DNA of 64,000 bases from Anthonomus grandis grandis (taxonomy: Eukaryota > Arthropoda > Insecta > Coleoptera > Curculionidae), in assembly GCF_022605725.1 (NCBI RefSeq), contig NC_065556.1, forward strand, positions 9,548,001 through 9,612,000, written 5' to 3'. Made by a program: the position numbers and the translations under genes. The notes beneath the pieces are model-generated. The model had not been told where the DNA came from and ran no database searches. It was given only the letters and a program-made list of their open reading frames with translations. How positions within the stretch are numbered: position 1 is the stretch's first letter; each line of letters begins with the position of its first letter. Of this stretch, positions 34,248 through 45,403 are shown piece by piece.

Positions 34248-34890
34248 CTTATATTATCGTTTTTGTTTTGATTTAGCACTAAACATGGCAATAAAAAAAT
34301 TTTCTTGGTACGATATTGATTATAATTTTTTTTTTCAATCGTATAGCAATAAAGCTAAAGTCCTTTTAAAAGGACAGTGACTTACCATAAATCTACCACT
34401 TACTAATTTTTTAAAATATTTTTTTAGGGCTTCTAGGTACACTAGCATTAAATATTTAGTGGTAAAAATAAACTTTTCAATTATTTTTTTTGTCAGCCTT
34501 ATTTGGGTTAAAACTTGTAAACGTTTTCCAAATTGTAAGGGAAGTTCATTTTTATAAGGGGTTGCCATAAAAAGATCTTGTTCTAAATACTCTAGGTTTC
34601 TGTTATTGGTATGTTTTGTCACCAAAACAGTCAAATAAAGCGTTTTTAATTTAAAGCCATGTTATTAGTTCTAATCTACAACCTACTAGAATTTGGCTCT
34701 TTCAATTAATTTCATGCGGATTGTGCGTATCAAATAATTTTTTAATACTACGTCATTTTCATTTGCATAAGTTGCAAATAAGAAATCAGCGGCGGAAATA
34801 AAGCTATTTAAGGTGTTTGGATTTCCGTTGTATGGTAGAATAGTATCTACATACATTTTTAATAAAGTATAATTAACATTACTTGAAGCA

Positions 34891-37386
34891 GAAGGGTACA
34901 GGGGTAAAAGGAACTCATGAGCATTTTTGTGATTTTTCAGCAGAGCGATTTTAAGGCTGAAATTCTAGCTTACGAACGCTATGTTGCTTTTTTCAATCAA
35001 TTAACTTTTTTTTGTGAAGATAAAACAATAAACAAACTCCCTAAGTGTTTTGAGACTGTATGTATTTCCGTTCAGTACAAAAAAATAATAAAATCGCATA
35101 CAGGTACAAAAGTGACAGGGGAAAAAGGGGTCCATTTTATTGAAATGAGCCTGTTCTTTTACAGTAATCATAACCTCGATCGTCATTAGTGCGAAAGGCT
35201 CCAAACAATATCCCTAAAAAAATAATAGATATTACTATTGTAGATCTATAAAACTGACCTTATCCTTAAAATTTACCAATTCGTTAATTAGTGATGCGGC
35301 ACGTTTTGAAAAAAAGTCTTGCGCTGCTTTGTTGCAAAACTTTTTTAAATGCTGCAGGTCCCAAAACTTCTCAGCAGATATTGGAAGCTGCCCTAAATAT
35401 ATAAATAAGATACGTAAAAAACAGATTTAATAATAATAAAAAAATTTATACCTTCATAACTTAACTCAAATTTTTTCCTTGCAGCGAAGCTGATTCCCAA
35501 CATCCATTATATGTAGTGCGATACTGTATCAAAGGTCCTCTATTTATCTTAATTTCTCTGATTGGTCTAGATGGGAATGGCGACTTTTTTGCGTAACTAT
35601 TGTCAAGAAATTTTCCCCAGCTGCGGAAAAAGGTGTGATTAACCTCTATAACCGTAAATGGAGTTGGGGAATGGCGGGATTCTTCCAATATTTTCAACCA
35701 GTCTTTGGGAAGATCTGCTCTGCTTTTTTGGTTTACGAGGCCAAAATTCTTATCACATTCCATATAGGAATGTCCTCGAATGGGGAACGTGATAGAAGCT
35801 GATTCTAACCTTTTCTCGTTGTTGACTAAGTTATGAAGAAAACGAAAAAAGGTAAAATTTTTTTGTTGGCCACTGCATGAATCACAAAATATTTGTAGGT
35901 GCTTTACTTCTCGATCTAGATAGTAGGTGAGTAGACAATACATGAACATTAAATGCGTATGTTGATAGCTGCCTTTTGTAATAGGTATCATTTGTTGGTA
36001 TATTTGGCGCTGGAAGATTCTTGGCAAAATCCACACAAATTGCCTCTAAATTAGATTTTTTTTTACTGTTTATCTTAGCCATCCTCTTCCTACTACAAAA
36101 AGTTGCCGCTTTTTTCTTATGTTACGCGTTTTCAGTAGTTAATCTCTCCATCTCCCTAGATATCCGTAAGATCTCATCATATGAGTTTTTCACCAGTTTT
36201 TCAGATTCTAAGTTTTTATTTTTTATTGTGAACTCATCACAGCTGCTACAAGTATCCGTTCGTGGATAACCAAAGGAGATATTGAAATCACGGCAAAACA
36301 CCTGCCTGTACGACTCGTACGATATTTTATTGCCAGGGTGAAGTTCCTTAAACATTTTATGCATTTTCTTCATGTTTAGCTCTTCAGAAAGGTATATTTT
36401 TGAAGAGTCCTTCAGGCCATAATGACTTCCACGGCCTTTAAACGGATTGATATGCTGCCTGACTAGGCTTATAGTTTCTACTGGAAGCTTATTAGAATGG
36501 TTTGGGTGCCTACCTCGTTTATCTTCAGGAGCATATCCTGTTTCCTTCAAGCTTGCTACCAAAATTTCCACTTTTTTTCTTGATATGCCATGTATAGCAA
36601 TAAATGCTTTACGGCACCCGTCAAATTCCTCCGTGCTATCTGCTACCACAGCTCGCACCCTGTACTTGTAGGATGCACTGTAGTGCTTAGCACCTTCTCT
36701 CAATGTCTTACGTTGAACCGGAAGTACTGATATTAAGCCACTAAGGTATGAATTTTGAGCATTAGTCGAACTAAGCATGTTAAAATGATTTAATATGTTA
36801 CATCTTGTATCACTGGGTACAACATCAAAACACTTTTTTAAACAGTTGCAATCAGGGCCCATTTCATGACTTTGGAGTCTGATTTTCTTATTAACGTCTC
36901 TTAATCTGCCGTAAGATTTTCTTTTTTTGCTCCTAGGCTCCATTACACTGATTTTCAGGTTTAGTTCTTCATCACTGCTATGTTCACCACTTTCCATAAC
37001 GAGAACTTTTTGAGTTTTAAGGATAAAACAAAAAAAAAGAAAAGAAACAAGCACGCTCTCGTCTAGTAGACCGACCAACTGACGCAATAATACTAAACAT
37101 TGGAACAAATTAATTTTAATAATAGCATGGTTGAAACGCATTGCATGCAAAAACGCGCTCATTTCTACAATGTCTACAAGTTTTTGCTCGGTTTACACGA
37201 TAAATGAGGTCGTTCTACCCGTGTATAGCTTTTTTTAAAGCAGATTTTCTTTTCAATGAGCACGTTTAATTTAGTTTGGAATATGGGAGGTAAAAGTACA
37301 TATAAATGGTAAAAATACTATCAATCCTGAAAATATCGCAGTTTTGAGTAAAATTGCAATGAGCCCCTTTTACCCCTGTGCCCTTC
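34891..37386 (-). mobile_element. DNA transposon of an unassigned insect family, nested in gypsy gag
   Basis: Inverted ends GAAGGGYACAGGGGTAAAAG (34891 onward, and reverse-complemented up to 37386) continue for about 30 bp with few mismatches. A transposase-like gene lies inside on the minus strand. A clear target duplication is not visible: the gag codons on the two sides share at most one base. Boundaries are supported by the restored gag frame. Confidence 0.78.
35461..36997 (-). pseudogene. Transposase-like protein, family unassigned (Sola-like?)
   Basis: The probable start is ATG 36997 (MESGEHSSDEELNLKISV). Visible blocks are a Cys cluster (CNCLKKCFD), RGRHPNHSNKLP then INPFKGRGSHYGLKDSSKIY, a zinc pair TDTCSSCDEF, a stop near 36122, FAKNLPAPNIPTNDTYYKRQ, a frameshift or small deletion near 35940, FCDSCSGQQKNFTFFRFLHN and LPKDWLKIL. 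Proteins with this order occur in many insect genomes as uncharacterised multicopy genes. The DSCxGQxKN motif looks like part of a DDE-type catalytic core. Assignment to Sola is only a guess; the terminal inverted repeats support a transposase role. Confidence 0.7.
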
Positions 37387-37810
37387 ATTTGTTTCAGGCA
37401 TTGTGAATTGATTTGATGTTTCAATACTTTCACTTACAGTTTCTTGATTTAATCTTAATGTTTGTGAAAATGTATTGATTAAAGAATCAATATCTTCAAA
37501 ATTAGTATTCATAAAATATTAATTTGACTAGAAAGGTTTTCTTTAACTATTATATCTTAAATCTAAAGTTCAAATTAAAATCGTCAAAATTAAGTATGCC
37601 AAATAAAATGTGCAATTCAATATCGATTTGGAATATATCTTTTTCAATTTATAAAAATCATTTAAAATAAAATAAAACTTATTACTAAACTATTAATTGC
37701 TCAATCGGAGAAATTAACAGAACTTTTCACCTGCTCAAACAGAGAAAATGAAAAGGGTTGATAAGAATTGGGCACTTACCGTTTGGTTATTTTCAGTCTT
37801 CTTCCTATCA

Positions 37811-37975
37811 AAGGGAGAAAAAAAGCGGGATAGTTCTGACGAAATTGGTCCAAAATAAGTAAGTGACATAAAAGTTTTGATATAGTTTGTTTGTTGCTTG
37901 ATAAAATTAAATGATAATTATATATATAAATATATATATATAAATAATATATATATATATATCAATAAAAAAATC
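37811..37975 (-). pseudogene. Second Penelope-like fragment plus TA tract
   Basis: About 130 bp nearly identical to 32474-32600, in the same orientation, encoding on the minus strand the RPISSELSRFF linker. Like the first copy it ends in a TA-rich repeat (about 37918-37963). The sequence 37513-37810 between it and the gag start holds no recognised feature. Confidence 0.8.
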
Positions 37976-37982
37976 TATTTAA

Positions 37983-38520
37983 TATCTTTTTTAATAGCTC
38001 ATTGAGTAAATATAGACTGAATGACTTGAGGTGCTGTACCGATTAAAAAAGCACGCAAGTAGTGAAATTTTTGTATATTATTTAATTGTGTATTGATATT
38101 AATAAGAGAATAATCGAATATATCACGAAACTCCATCCATTTTTCATGTAAACCATCAAATTTGGGTTGTTTAATTTATTTCGGGAAGTTTTACTCCTTC
38201 AATTCAAGAAGTAGTGGGAGTAATACTATCCTCACTCTTCTGACATTCAAGGAGAGTATAGCTCAAATTAAATTAAATTATTTTCAAATGTTTCTCGCTC
38301 AATGATTTGTTCTGAGAGTTGAGCTTCTTCGATGATACACTCAATATCGCTCTGAATTTGATCAAATGTTTCGAATTTATAGTCGAATTTTGGTAAAAGT
38401 TATGAAAAAATCGAAAATGAATTAATAAATCAAATATTGAACCACGTAAAGCGGAGACTAGTATATGGACTATATCAAAATAATAATACTTACTAAACGA
38501 ATATATAAGCATATTGGAAC
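37983..38520 (-). pseudogene. BEL/Pao gag fragment (BEL1)
   Basis: On the minus strand, from about 38500, the remnant reads FETFDQIQSDIECIIEEAQL then EQIIERETFEN, a BEL/Pao gag N-terminal coiled region. After several frame changes it reads GVKLPEI and HEKWMEFRDIFDYSLININ, then LNNIQKFHYLRAFLIGTAPQ and VIQSIFTQ. The WxxFRD...QKFHYLR pattern is diagnostic of BEL/Pao gag (DUF1759-type). It stops near 37983 at the TA-rich junction. No zinc-knuckle region remains. Confidence 0.8.
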
Positions 38521-40131
38521 GTATGCACTATCGCTCACTGCTGTTGACGGGAACTGGCACCAAACTCGATGTTCTCAGATCGCCACCGTTCGTCCTATTT
38601 ATTTCGTATATGAATGGTATAGAATTTGAATGATTTTTGTCGTTTAATCAAATTTATGAATCGGGCTGAAAGACCAATTGTTGTGTAGTGGATTGACACA
38701 TTAATTCTTGTATTGTCACTAATTATATTTCGAATAGAAATGTTTAGTGTTAATATATAATATAATGACTTAAACGTATAAGTATGTATATTCTCGTTGT
38801 ACGGTCGAGACACAGAACACAAATATATAGAGAAGTGGTGGTTGCATACAAATTGATAGAAATTCTTCTGACAAATTAGCTAACGTCCTCTCGCTTGGCA
38901 ACGGAAACTGTTGTAACTAACTTGACAGTTTGACGTGCCTAAATGGACCAATCAAAATGGTAGCAAGGCGTGGCCAAATTAAGGCGGGAAATCAAATTTC
39001 ATTTAATCTGACAGTCTTATCATTTAATCGTAATATCTAAAGCAAACGCCTAATAAAAAAGGTGACTCATAAAGAAAAGGGCCTTTTTGATTAGGTGTTA
39101 GCATCAGATATTGATCTGAACAAAAAAGAATTTTTCTTATTACATATCTAAATAAGTTAATTTACTGTAATAATCTCTCGACAGTGTACTAACAATAGTG
39201 TACGACATATCACCAATTGGACAAATGGAAAGAAAACAATGTTTTTCTTTAATACTTTTATTATTTAATTTTCCTGAAAAAAAAATTACTTAAAATGATA
39301 AACATAATATACACTTATTTATTATAACTGACATTATATAAATTAGAATTAGGTGATGTTTAAAAGTATTTTGTTAGCAATGAACTACCTAATTTTAAAC
39401 AGATTAGAAAAGGTTTTTAACATTTTTGTGCTATTTTCTCATCATACATCTAAAGGCATTCTTATTAGGTTAATAATATCCTCATTTTATTAACAAATAG
39501 ATTCAGTGGAGAATTAATTCTCCTTATTTAATATGTACTTGTATCTGTTTCCTAAAGAAAAATTAAACAGATTTTAAAATTATTTAAATTATAATTTAAA
39601 TATTAATTTTCAAAATTAATATTTCAAATTCTGTAGCAGAGTTAAAATCGAAAGAACCAATATATCCATCTACAAAACAAAATAAACTCTTTGAAAATGA
39701 AAACAACTTTTTAGTATAAACATGTATCACTTACATAGTATATATTTGTTGGTCTCTTTTAATACTAACAACATATCTAGGAACTATAATATTAATAAAA
39801 ACTTAATTCAAGGACAGATGTTTACATAAAATAAAAAGAAACTCTTAAAAAAGCACAAAAAAGTTGTAAGAAAACATTAATTCTGATCCATTTCGGGTAC
39901 TCAGGTCTCTTAGTGTCTATACCTATGTCTCGTCTCAGTGAACACAGGAATATGTATTGATACAAGCATGAAATAAAATAAAAAAATAGGCAGTGCAAAC
40001 CTTATAAATCAATTTACTAAATGATTCATGTAAAAAAAAGACAAAATAAATGTTTAAATAAATATGTATTGTAGTGTAAAACCAGCAGAATCAGCATTTT
40101 TAAAATTTGTGGGATCAGAAGAAATTCTCTA
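38521..40131 (-). repeat. BEL1 LTR and leader (minus-strand copy)
   Basis: This is an inverted copy of 52708-53800 plus 59773-60424. At about 38658-38679 the minus strand reads TTGGTCTTTCAGCCCGATTC, close to the TGGTCCTTCGAGCCGGATTC primer site of BEL2, and the sequence before it ends CACAACA. The LTR is therefore about 38681-40131 and the leader 38521-38657. The minus strand has a TATA-like TCTATATATTTGTG near 38825. The outer end is truncated or unclear near 40131. Confidence 0.75.
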
Positions 40132-40143
40132 TTTCTATATATA

Positions 40144-42378
40144 CAGAGCTTTCATTTCCAAACGATCCACCCTTAATAACTTAAAAAAAAAAACACGTCA
40201 AATTAGATATACAGAGGGACGTTTAATTATGCATTTACTGAAGTTCTGTCAATCACCTCCTCACCTCCAGCTAACCTTACTTTAATATGTCAAATAGGAA
40301 CCTCCATCGTGTGATACATCATAGTAAGGAGCGTAAAATTCTCTATTCAACGGTACCAAAAAAAATTAAATCGGAAAATGTGTAGGCAAATAGTTAGCGA
40401 AAATGTCTAGAAATAATGAATATTTTATTTACGCCAAACTTTGGTATGACAAATGGCTACCCCATGGTGTGTACATTATTTTAAAGGGCATTCATTAGGC
40501 TATCAATGGTTGTAAAAAAAAATAAAATTGTTTGACCAAGAAGCAATTAAAGTGTAAATAGTTAGGCTAGACAATAAATTTAATTAGTTTAACAAATTTA
40601 TTTTACTAAATATTCAAAATGCGCGCCGTTATTAGCAAGACAATAAAAAAGCCTATTTTCAAACTCCTTAAGAACATTGGCAAGGGTCTGCCCGCTAATT
40701 TCTCTACATTCTTGAAATATTCTATTTTTTAAATTCTCAATACTCTCAGGTGGGGTTTTATAAATTTTGCTTTTTAAGTAGCCCCAAAGAAAAAAGTCTA
40801 GTGGGGTTAAGTCCGGAGACCGCGTAGGCCATTCGATTGCACCACGTCTGCCAATCCACTTTTCTCGAAAATTTTTATCAAGCCACTCTCGAACTACCAA
40901 AGTGTAGTGCGCGGGAGCTCCATCCTGCTGAAAATGTATATTATTTTCATTCAATAATATAGCACCATGTTGATCTACTTGATTTTCCATAGATTGGATG
41001 ATGGAAGGGTATATTGCATTTTCTAAAAGGTTTAAATAAATTTCGCCAGTCAAATTTTCTTCCAAAAAAAATGGCCCGATTATTTCATTCCCATAAATTC
41101 CTGCCCAAACATTAATTTTTTGGGGATATTGGGTATGGCCTTCCCGAAAAACATGCGGATTTTCATTATCCCAGTATCTACAGTTATGTCTGTTCACCAG
41201 GCCATTTAAAAAAAAGGTCGATTCGTCACTGAAGCAAATGTTCTTCAATAAATGGGGATCGTCGTCAATTCGCTGTCGCATCACTTCACAAAACTGAATT
41301 CTCCTACCAAAATTATCTTCTCCGAGTTCATGAAGAATATGAATTTTATAAGAAAAGAACTTTTTTTTTTAAACTTTATGTAAGGAACCAGTGGAAATAT
41401 TTGTTATTTTTGCTGCCTTTGGTATAAACAAAGTTGGATCCATAGCAAATTGTCCTAGTACTTCAACTTGGCATGCTTCATCGACAACTCTATTTTCATA
41501 TTTTTTCTTATTGCAAATCGATCCCGTCTCTTCAAATTTTCGTATCAATTCTAATACGTATTTATGGATACCTTTCATTAAATGCTCTCGCGGTTCTGCG
41601 AGCACACCGATCTTGAGCTCTATAAAGGAAAATTATTTCTATTCGTTCGGCTAGCGTATACACCATTTATTAACTCACTGTTTTAACTAAAATTGAAAAA
41701 TTGCACGCGTCAAACGGACAGTTTTAACAATAATAAATCGCCTGCTTTTTAAACGCCTTAAAAATGTAAGGTATTGCAGTGTTTTTTTGTACCTATTAGG
41801 TAGGTTTCGCAAAAAATATAAGTGAAATAAATGCACATACAAAGTTTTAAGACTGCAAAGATTTTTGCAAAAAATTTGAAGACACTTTTTTTTCTCGCAA
41901 ATAACGGTACACATTCTGTACTTAAAAAAATAAATAATTTGCTTGAACTAAGTTTACTGTTTGTTACCACACATTTTAACTTCTAAATTGCTTGTATTTT
42001 TTTTTGATGATCTATTATAAAAAATGTAAGAATTTTAAAATGATGTACCACACTAAAAGTATTAATTTAAAATACCAAAGTTTGGCGTAAATAAAATATT
42101 CATTATTTCTAGACATTTTCGCTAACTATTATCTTACACATTTACCGATTTCATTTTTTTTTGTACCGTTGAATAGAGAATTTTACGCTGCTTACTATGA
42201 TGTACACGATGGGGGTTCCCAGTTGAAATATTAAAGTGAGGTTAGCTGGAGGTGAGGAGGTGATTGACAGAACTTCAGTAAATGCATAATTAAACGCCCC
42301 CCTGTATATTTAATTTGACGTGTTTTTTTTTTTTTAAGAAAGTTATTAAGGATGGATCGTCTTGAAATGAAAGCACTA
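40144..42378 (-). mobile_element. IS630-Tc1-mariner element with about 305-bp inverted repeats
   Basis: Bases 40144-40447 and 42073-42378 are inverted copies of each other, with about 90 percent similarity by eye and small indels; both contain GCATTTACTGAAGTTCTGTC and the TTTACGCCAAACTTTGGTA end. TA dinucleotides flank the element at 40142-40143 and 42379-42380. A minus-strand transposase lies between. The repeats are far longer than the 20-30 bp of classical mariner. Confidence 0.88.
40598..41666 (-). pseudogene. mariner-type transposase 1 (DD36D by count)
   Basis: The start is ATG 41666 (MVYTLAERIEIIFLYR), followed by the paired helix-turn-helix region (VLELIRKFEETGSI, KKYENRVVDEACQ). A frame change near 41600 and another near 41370-41290 break it. 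The catalytic part, 40598-41284, has ICFSDESTF, NVWAGIYGNEIIGPFF, FQQDGAPAHY and RSPDLTPLDFFLWGYLK. The three Asp residues form the catalytic triad, with 36 residues between the second and third. Total length would be about 350 residues. Confidence 0.9.
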
Positions 42379-42382
42379 TATA

Positions 42383-43003
42383 CAGAGTGTTTCCTAACTA
42401 CGGTACGAAACTATACAGGGTGAATCGTTAGGTCGTTTTATGAAAAAAAGTTCCTATGAACGTATGTCGGTAGTTGCTTTGTTTCTGAGATACAGGGCGA
42501 TGAAGGTTCAAAAAAATAACGGTATTTTAAAAATACTATAACTATCCTTGAACCGATTTGGTTGAAATTTGGTGCAGTTATTTGAAGTTATAAGACGCTT
42601 ATTTAGATGTAACTAGATTGAAATTATTAGGTCCAGTGGCGTGTCAGTGGGCACCACATGCTTATTGTTGAGAAAAAAACAAGGCCAATAATTGTTTTGC
42701 AGCTTTTTATTTATTTTTGTATTTAAGCAACTAAAAATACAACTTTTTCGTATCTTATATTATCTTCATATCTGGCTTTGTTTTCGAAAAAATTTTAAAG
42801 TATCTTTAACTCATTCTAAAAATTATCCATGGACGACAACATTAAATAAAAACCAATTAATTCGATAAACAATTTCCACCTTAAAGTACATGACTTAGAG
42901 TTTTCATTTATTCTCCCGACATACGTTCATAGGAACTTTTTTTCATAAAACGACCTAACGATTTACCCTGTATAGTTTCGTACCGAAGTTAGGAAACACC
43001 CTG
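42383..43003. mobile_element. Tc1/mariner-type MITE, 621 bp
   Basis: Inverted ends of about 90 bp (CAGAGTGTTTCCTAACT at the left, GGAAACACCCTG at the right, sharing GTACGAAACTATACAGGGT and GGTCGTTTTATGAAAAAAAG) are flanked by TA at 42381-42382 and 43004-43005. No coding capacity. The left TA abuts the right TA of the mariner element before it. Confidence 0.85.
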
Positions 43004-43203
43004 TATATGTATATATATACAGATCGTGTTATCGTGAGCTACGTATTACCCAAAATAATGGCAACACCGCTTGGTTGCGGCTTGCAGGCTGCGGAATTTT
43101 TCGTTTTTATTTTTTGAACCGGGAGTCAGCAGACCTCACTTTGCTGTGTTACTGCTCGATGCATTAATAATTTTTGAGCGTTATTTTCGTGTTTTTTTTC
43201 ACT

Positions 43204-44291
43204 ATGGCTGTTTATACCCCTTCCGAAAGAGTTCAACTAATTAAATGGTTTTATGGAGGCAATTCGGCAGTACAATGTAGAGATTTGTTCAGTGACATTT
43301 GAGAATAGACCGATTCCTTGTGCAAAACGGTTTTAAATGTGGTTACAAATTTCGAGACATCTTTTTGTCTTCAAGATTGTAAAAAATTCCACACAAAACA
43401 TCAAGAACCACCTGTTGAAGTGGTCCAGGATATAGAACGGCGGGAAGAAATAGTTTGCAGTACCCTAGAACTTGATTCGACACGGTCCACTAGAAGTGTT
43501 GGAGAGGAACTGGGAATGAGCAATAAAACTGTTGCTCGTATCTGGAAAAAATATGGGTACAAATGCTTCAAGTATTCAAAAACTCAGGAAATATTTCCTG
43601 AAGCCCAGTGGCGAAGAATGGAATTTTGTGAAGCCATGATGGAAAGGGCAAATGAAACCGAATATTTTTTTAAAAATATTTTGTTTTGTGATGAATCTTC
43701 TTTTCCATTACATGGCAAACACAATCCTTTGTTTGTTATTGGTCTCAGGAAAACGAGCACAGAAGTTTTCAGTTTCGTACCCAATATCCTCAGAAATTGA
43801 ATGTTTGGGTAGGTATTTTGAGCGACAATGTTATAGGGCCATTTTTTATTGATGGCACGTTAAATGCCCAAAAGTACCTTGAGTTGCTGCAAAACCAAGC
43901 TCTTCCTGCCATTCAAATCCTACCTGATGTAGACCTGGGATCGGTTTATTTTCAGCAAGATGGCTGTCCTGCTCATAACGCGGCTAGGGTAAAAGAATTT
44001 TTAATAAATACTTTTCCTATCCGCCCTATTAGTGGGACTGGCGATATTAAACGGCCTCCTAGATCTCCAGATTTGTCTCCAAATGACTTTCATCTGTGGG
44101 GTTACCTTAAGCAGACCATTTACAAGCATGAATTTAGTAGGCCAACAAATTTAGATGAGTTGCGAAATAAAATTGTCGAAGGTGCCAATTCCATTTTATC
44201 TGAAACTCTTTTGGAGGTGCGAAATAGCTTTTACGATAGGTTAAGTTTTTGTTTAGCGAAAGAAGGCGGTTTATTTGAGCCTTTTATTTAA
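43204..44291 (+). pseudogene. mariner-type transposase 2 (DD36D by count)
   Basis: Begins at ATG 43204 (MAVYTPSERVQLIKWFYGGN), a helix-turn-helix start, with a frame change near 43300. It continues through the DNA-binding region (SVGEELGMSNKTVARIWKKY), NILFCDESSFPLHGK, a frame change near 43785, NVWVGILSDNVIGPFF, FQQDGCPAHN and RSPDLSPNDFHLWGYLK, to the stop after PFI at 44291. The spacing between the second and third catalytic Asp is again 36 residues, so it belongs with transposase 1 in one subgroup. I found no clear terminal repeats; 43006-43203 and 44292-44650 are presumably its ends. The latter contains an unusual GC-rich patch at 44580-44626. Confidence 0.88.
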
Positions 44292-44699
44292 AAAATTATA
44301 TGTTGTTAAGTTTGTTTATTAGAGTTTTATTTCTGATTTTTTATTATATTTTTATCAGAGTTGATATTTTATTTTTTATTAGAATAGCGCTTTAATTTTT
44401 ATTATGCAAAACACAGCATATTAAAGATTTTAAGATTACAATTCTATGCGGCTTTTACACATTGTCATGTCTGTAAAACCCGTATTAGAATAAATATTTT
44501 AAAAATGCCTGGATTTTCGCGTAATATTTTGGGACATTTTGTCGCCAAACGACGCAGCTCCCACGAAAGTCAGATGTTTACTATTCCCGTCCTCGGGCCG
44601 GCCGCGCCGGGGCGAGGCGGTGCTCTAGTTATGTCGTACCATCCTATACAACATTATAATTGAAGCACCCTATATATGATAGAAACATGATCCATTGTA

Positions 44700-45066
44700 C
44701 GTGGGCGCTACAGAGATAAATCTCGGGATTACCTGACTATTTCTTTTTCTCGCGAATTATCATATTATATTTCACTTATTATGTTTTACACCGTAGTTTA
44801 TCAACTAGTATTTTACGTATTATTTTTATACCATATTTCATCTTATAATATTTTAATGAATATGTTTTTTGTCATATTTTATCTATTTTGATTTAGTATT
44901 TAAGCCCCTAAAGTTAGATCTTAAGTAGTAAAAAGAGTTGATTATTGCCAGCCTTCATTTTTTAATTAATTTTTAAAAAAGTTCTGTGAGTTACTTTCAC
45001 TTAACCTACTCAAGAAACTAGGTTGCTTCTACGAACTAAAAGAGGCTGCTGGAAGCAATACGTTAT
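44700..45066 (+). repeat. Errantivirus 5' LTR region (left edge not resolved)
   Basis: AT-rich sequence ending ...AATACGTTAT directly before the primer site. The left boundary cannot be set because the 3' LTR is missing. A 340-bp leader with no coding motif (45085-45403) separates the primer site from gag. Confidence 0.5.
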
Positions 45067-45403
45067 TGGCGCAGTCGGTAGGATTGTCCAGTCTAACATC
45101 AAGTAAAACATAGTGCCATACAGTTTGGATAGTGTTTTCAAGGGTTGTGACGGACAGTCAAAATTTGGGGTACTTCGTAACGAGGAGATATAGTGCCGTT
45201 GTCGCGGATAGTGTTTTCCTTACATCGATTATTCCAAATTCGAGGACTGAATATCCTCATAGTGTTAGTACTGAGTTGTGAAAAAGTGTGTTCTTGCAGT
45301 AACGGTAAACGTGGATAATATAATTTAAGGTAAGACCATTTTTCTCAAAAACCAATTTGAAAATTTATCTTTATTATTTTCCCATAAATGCTTTTGTTAT
45401 TAA

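Larger units (their letters stand above)
34335..37512 (-). pseudogene. Gypsy-type gag remnant split by a DNA transposon
   Basis: On the minus strand the gag begins at ATG 37512 (MNTNFEDIDSLINTFSQTLR) and runs to PETN at 37387. It resumes at 34890 with ASSNVNYTLLKMYVDTILPY, then GNPNTLNSFISAADFLFATY and IRTIRMKLIERAKF. After a stop pair and frame change come LEYLEQDLFMATPYKNELPL and QFGKRLQVL (34634-34500). This is the capsid pattern of env-type gypsy/errantivirus gag. The two halves join in frame when the transposon at 34891-37386 is removed. No pol or LTR of this copy is recognised nearby. Confidence 0.75.
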
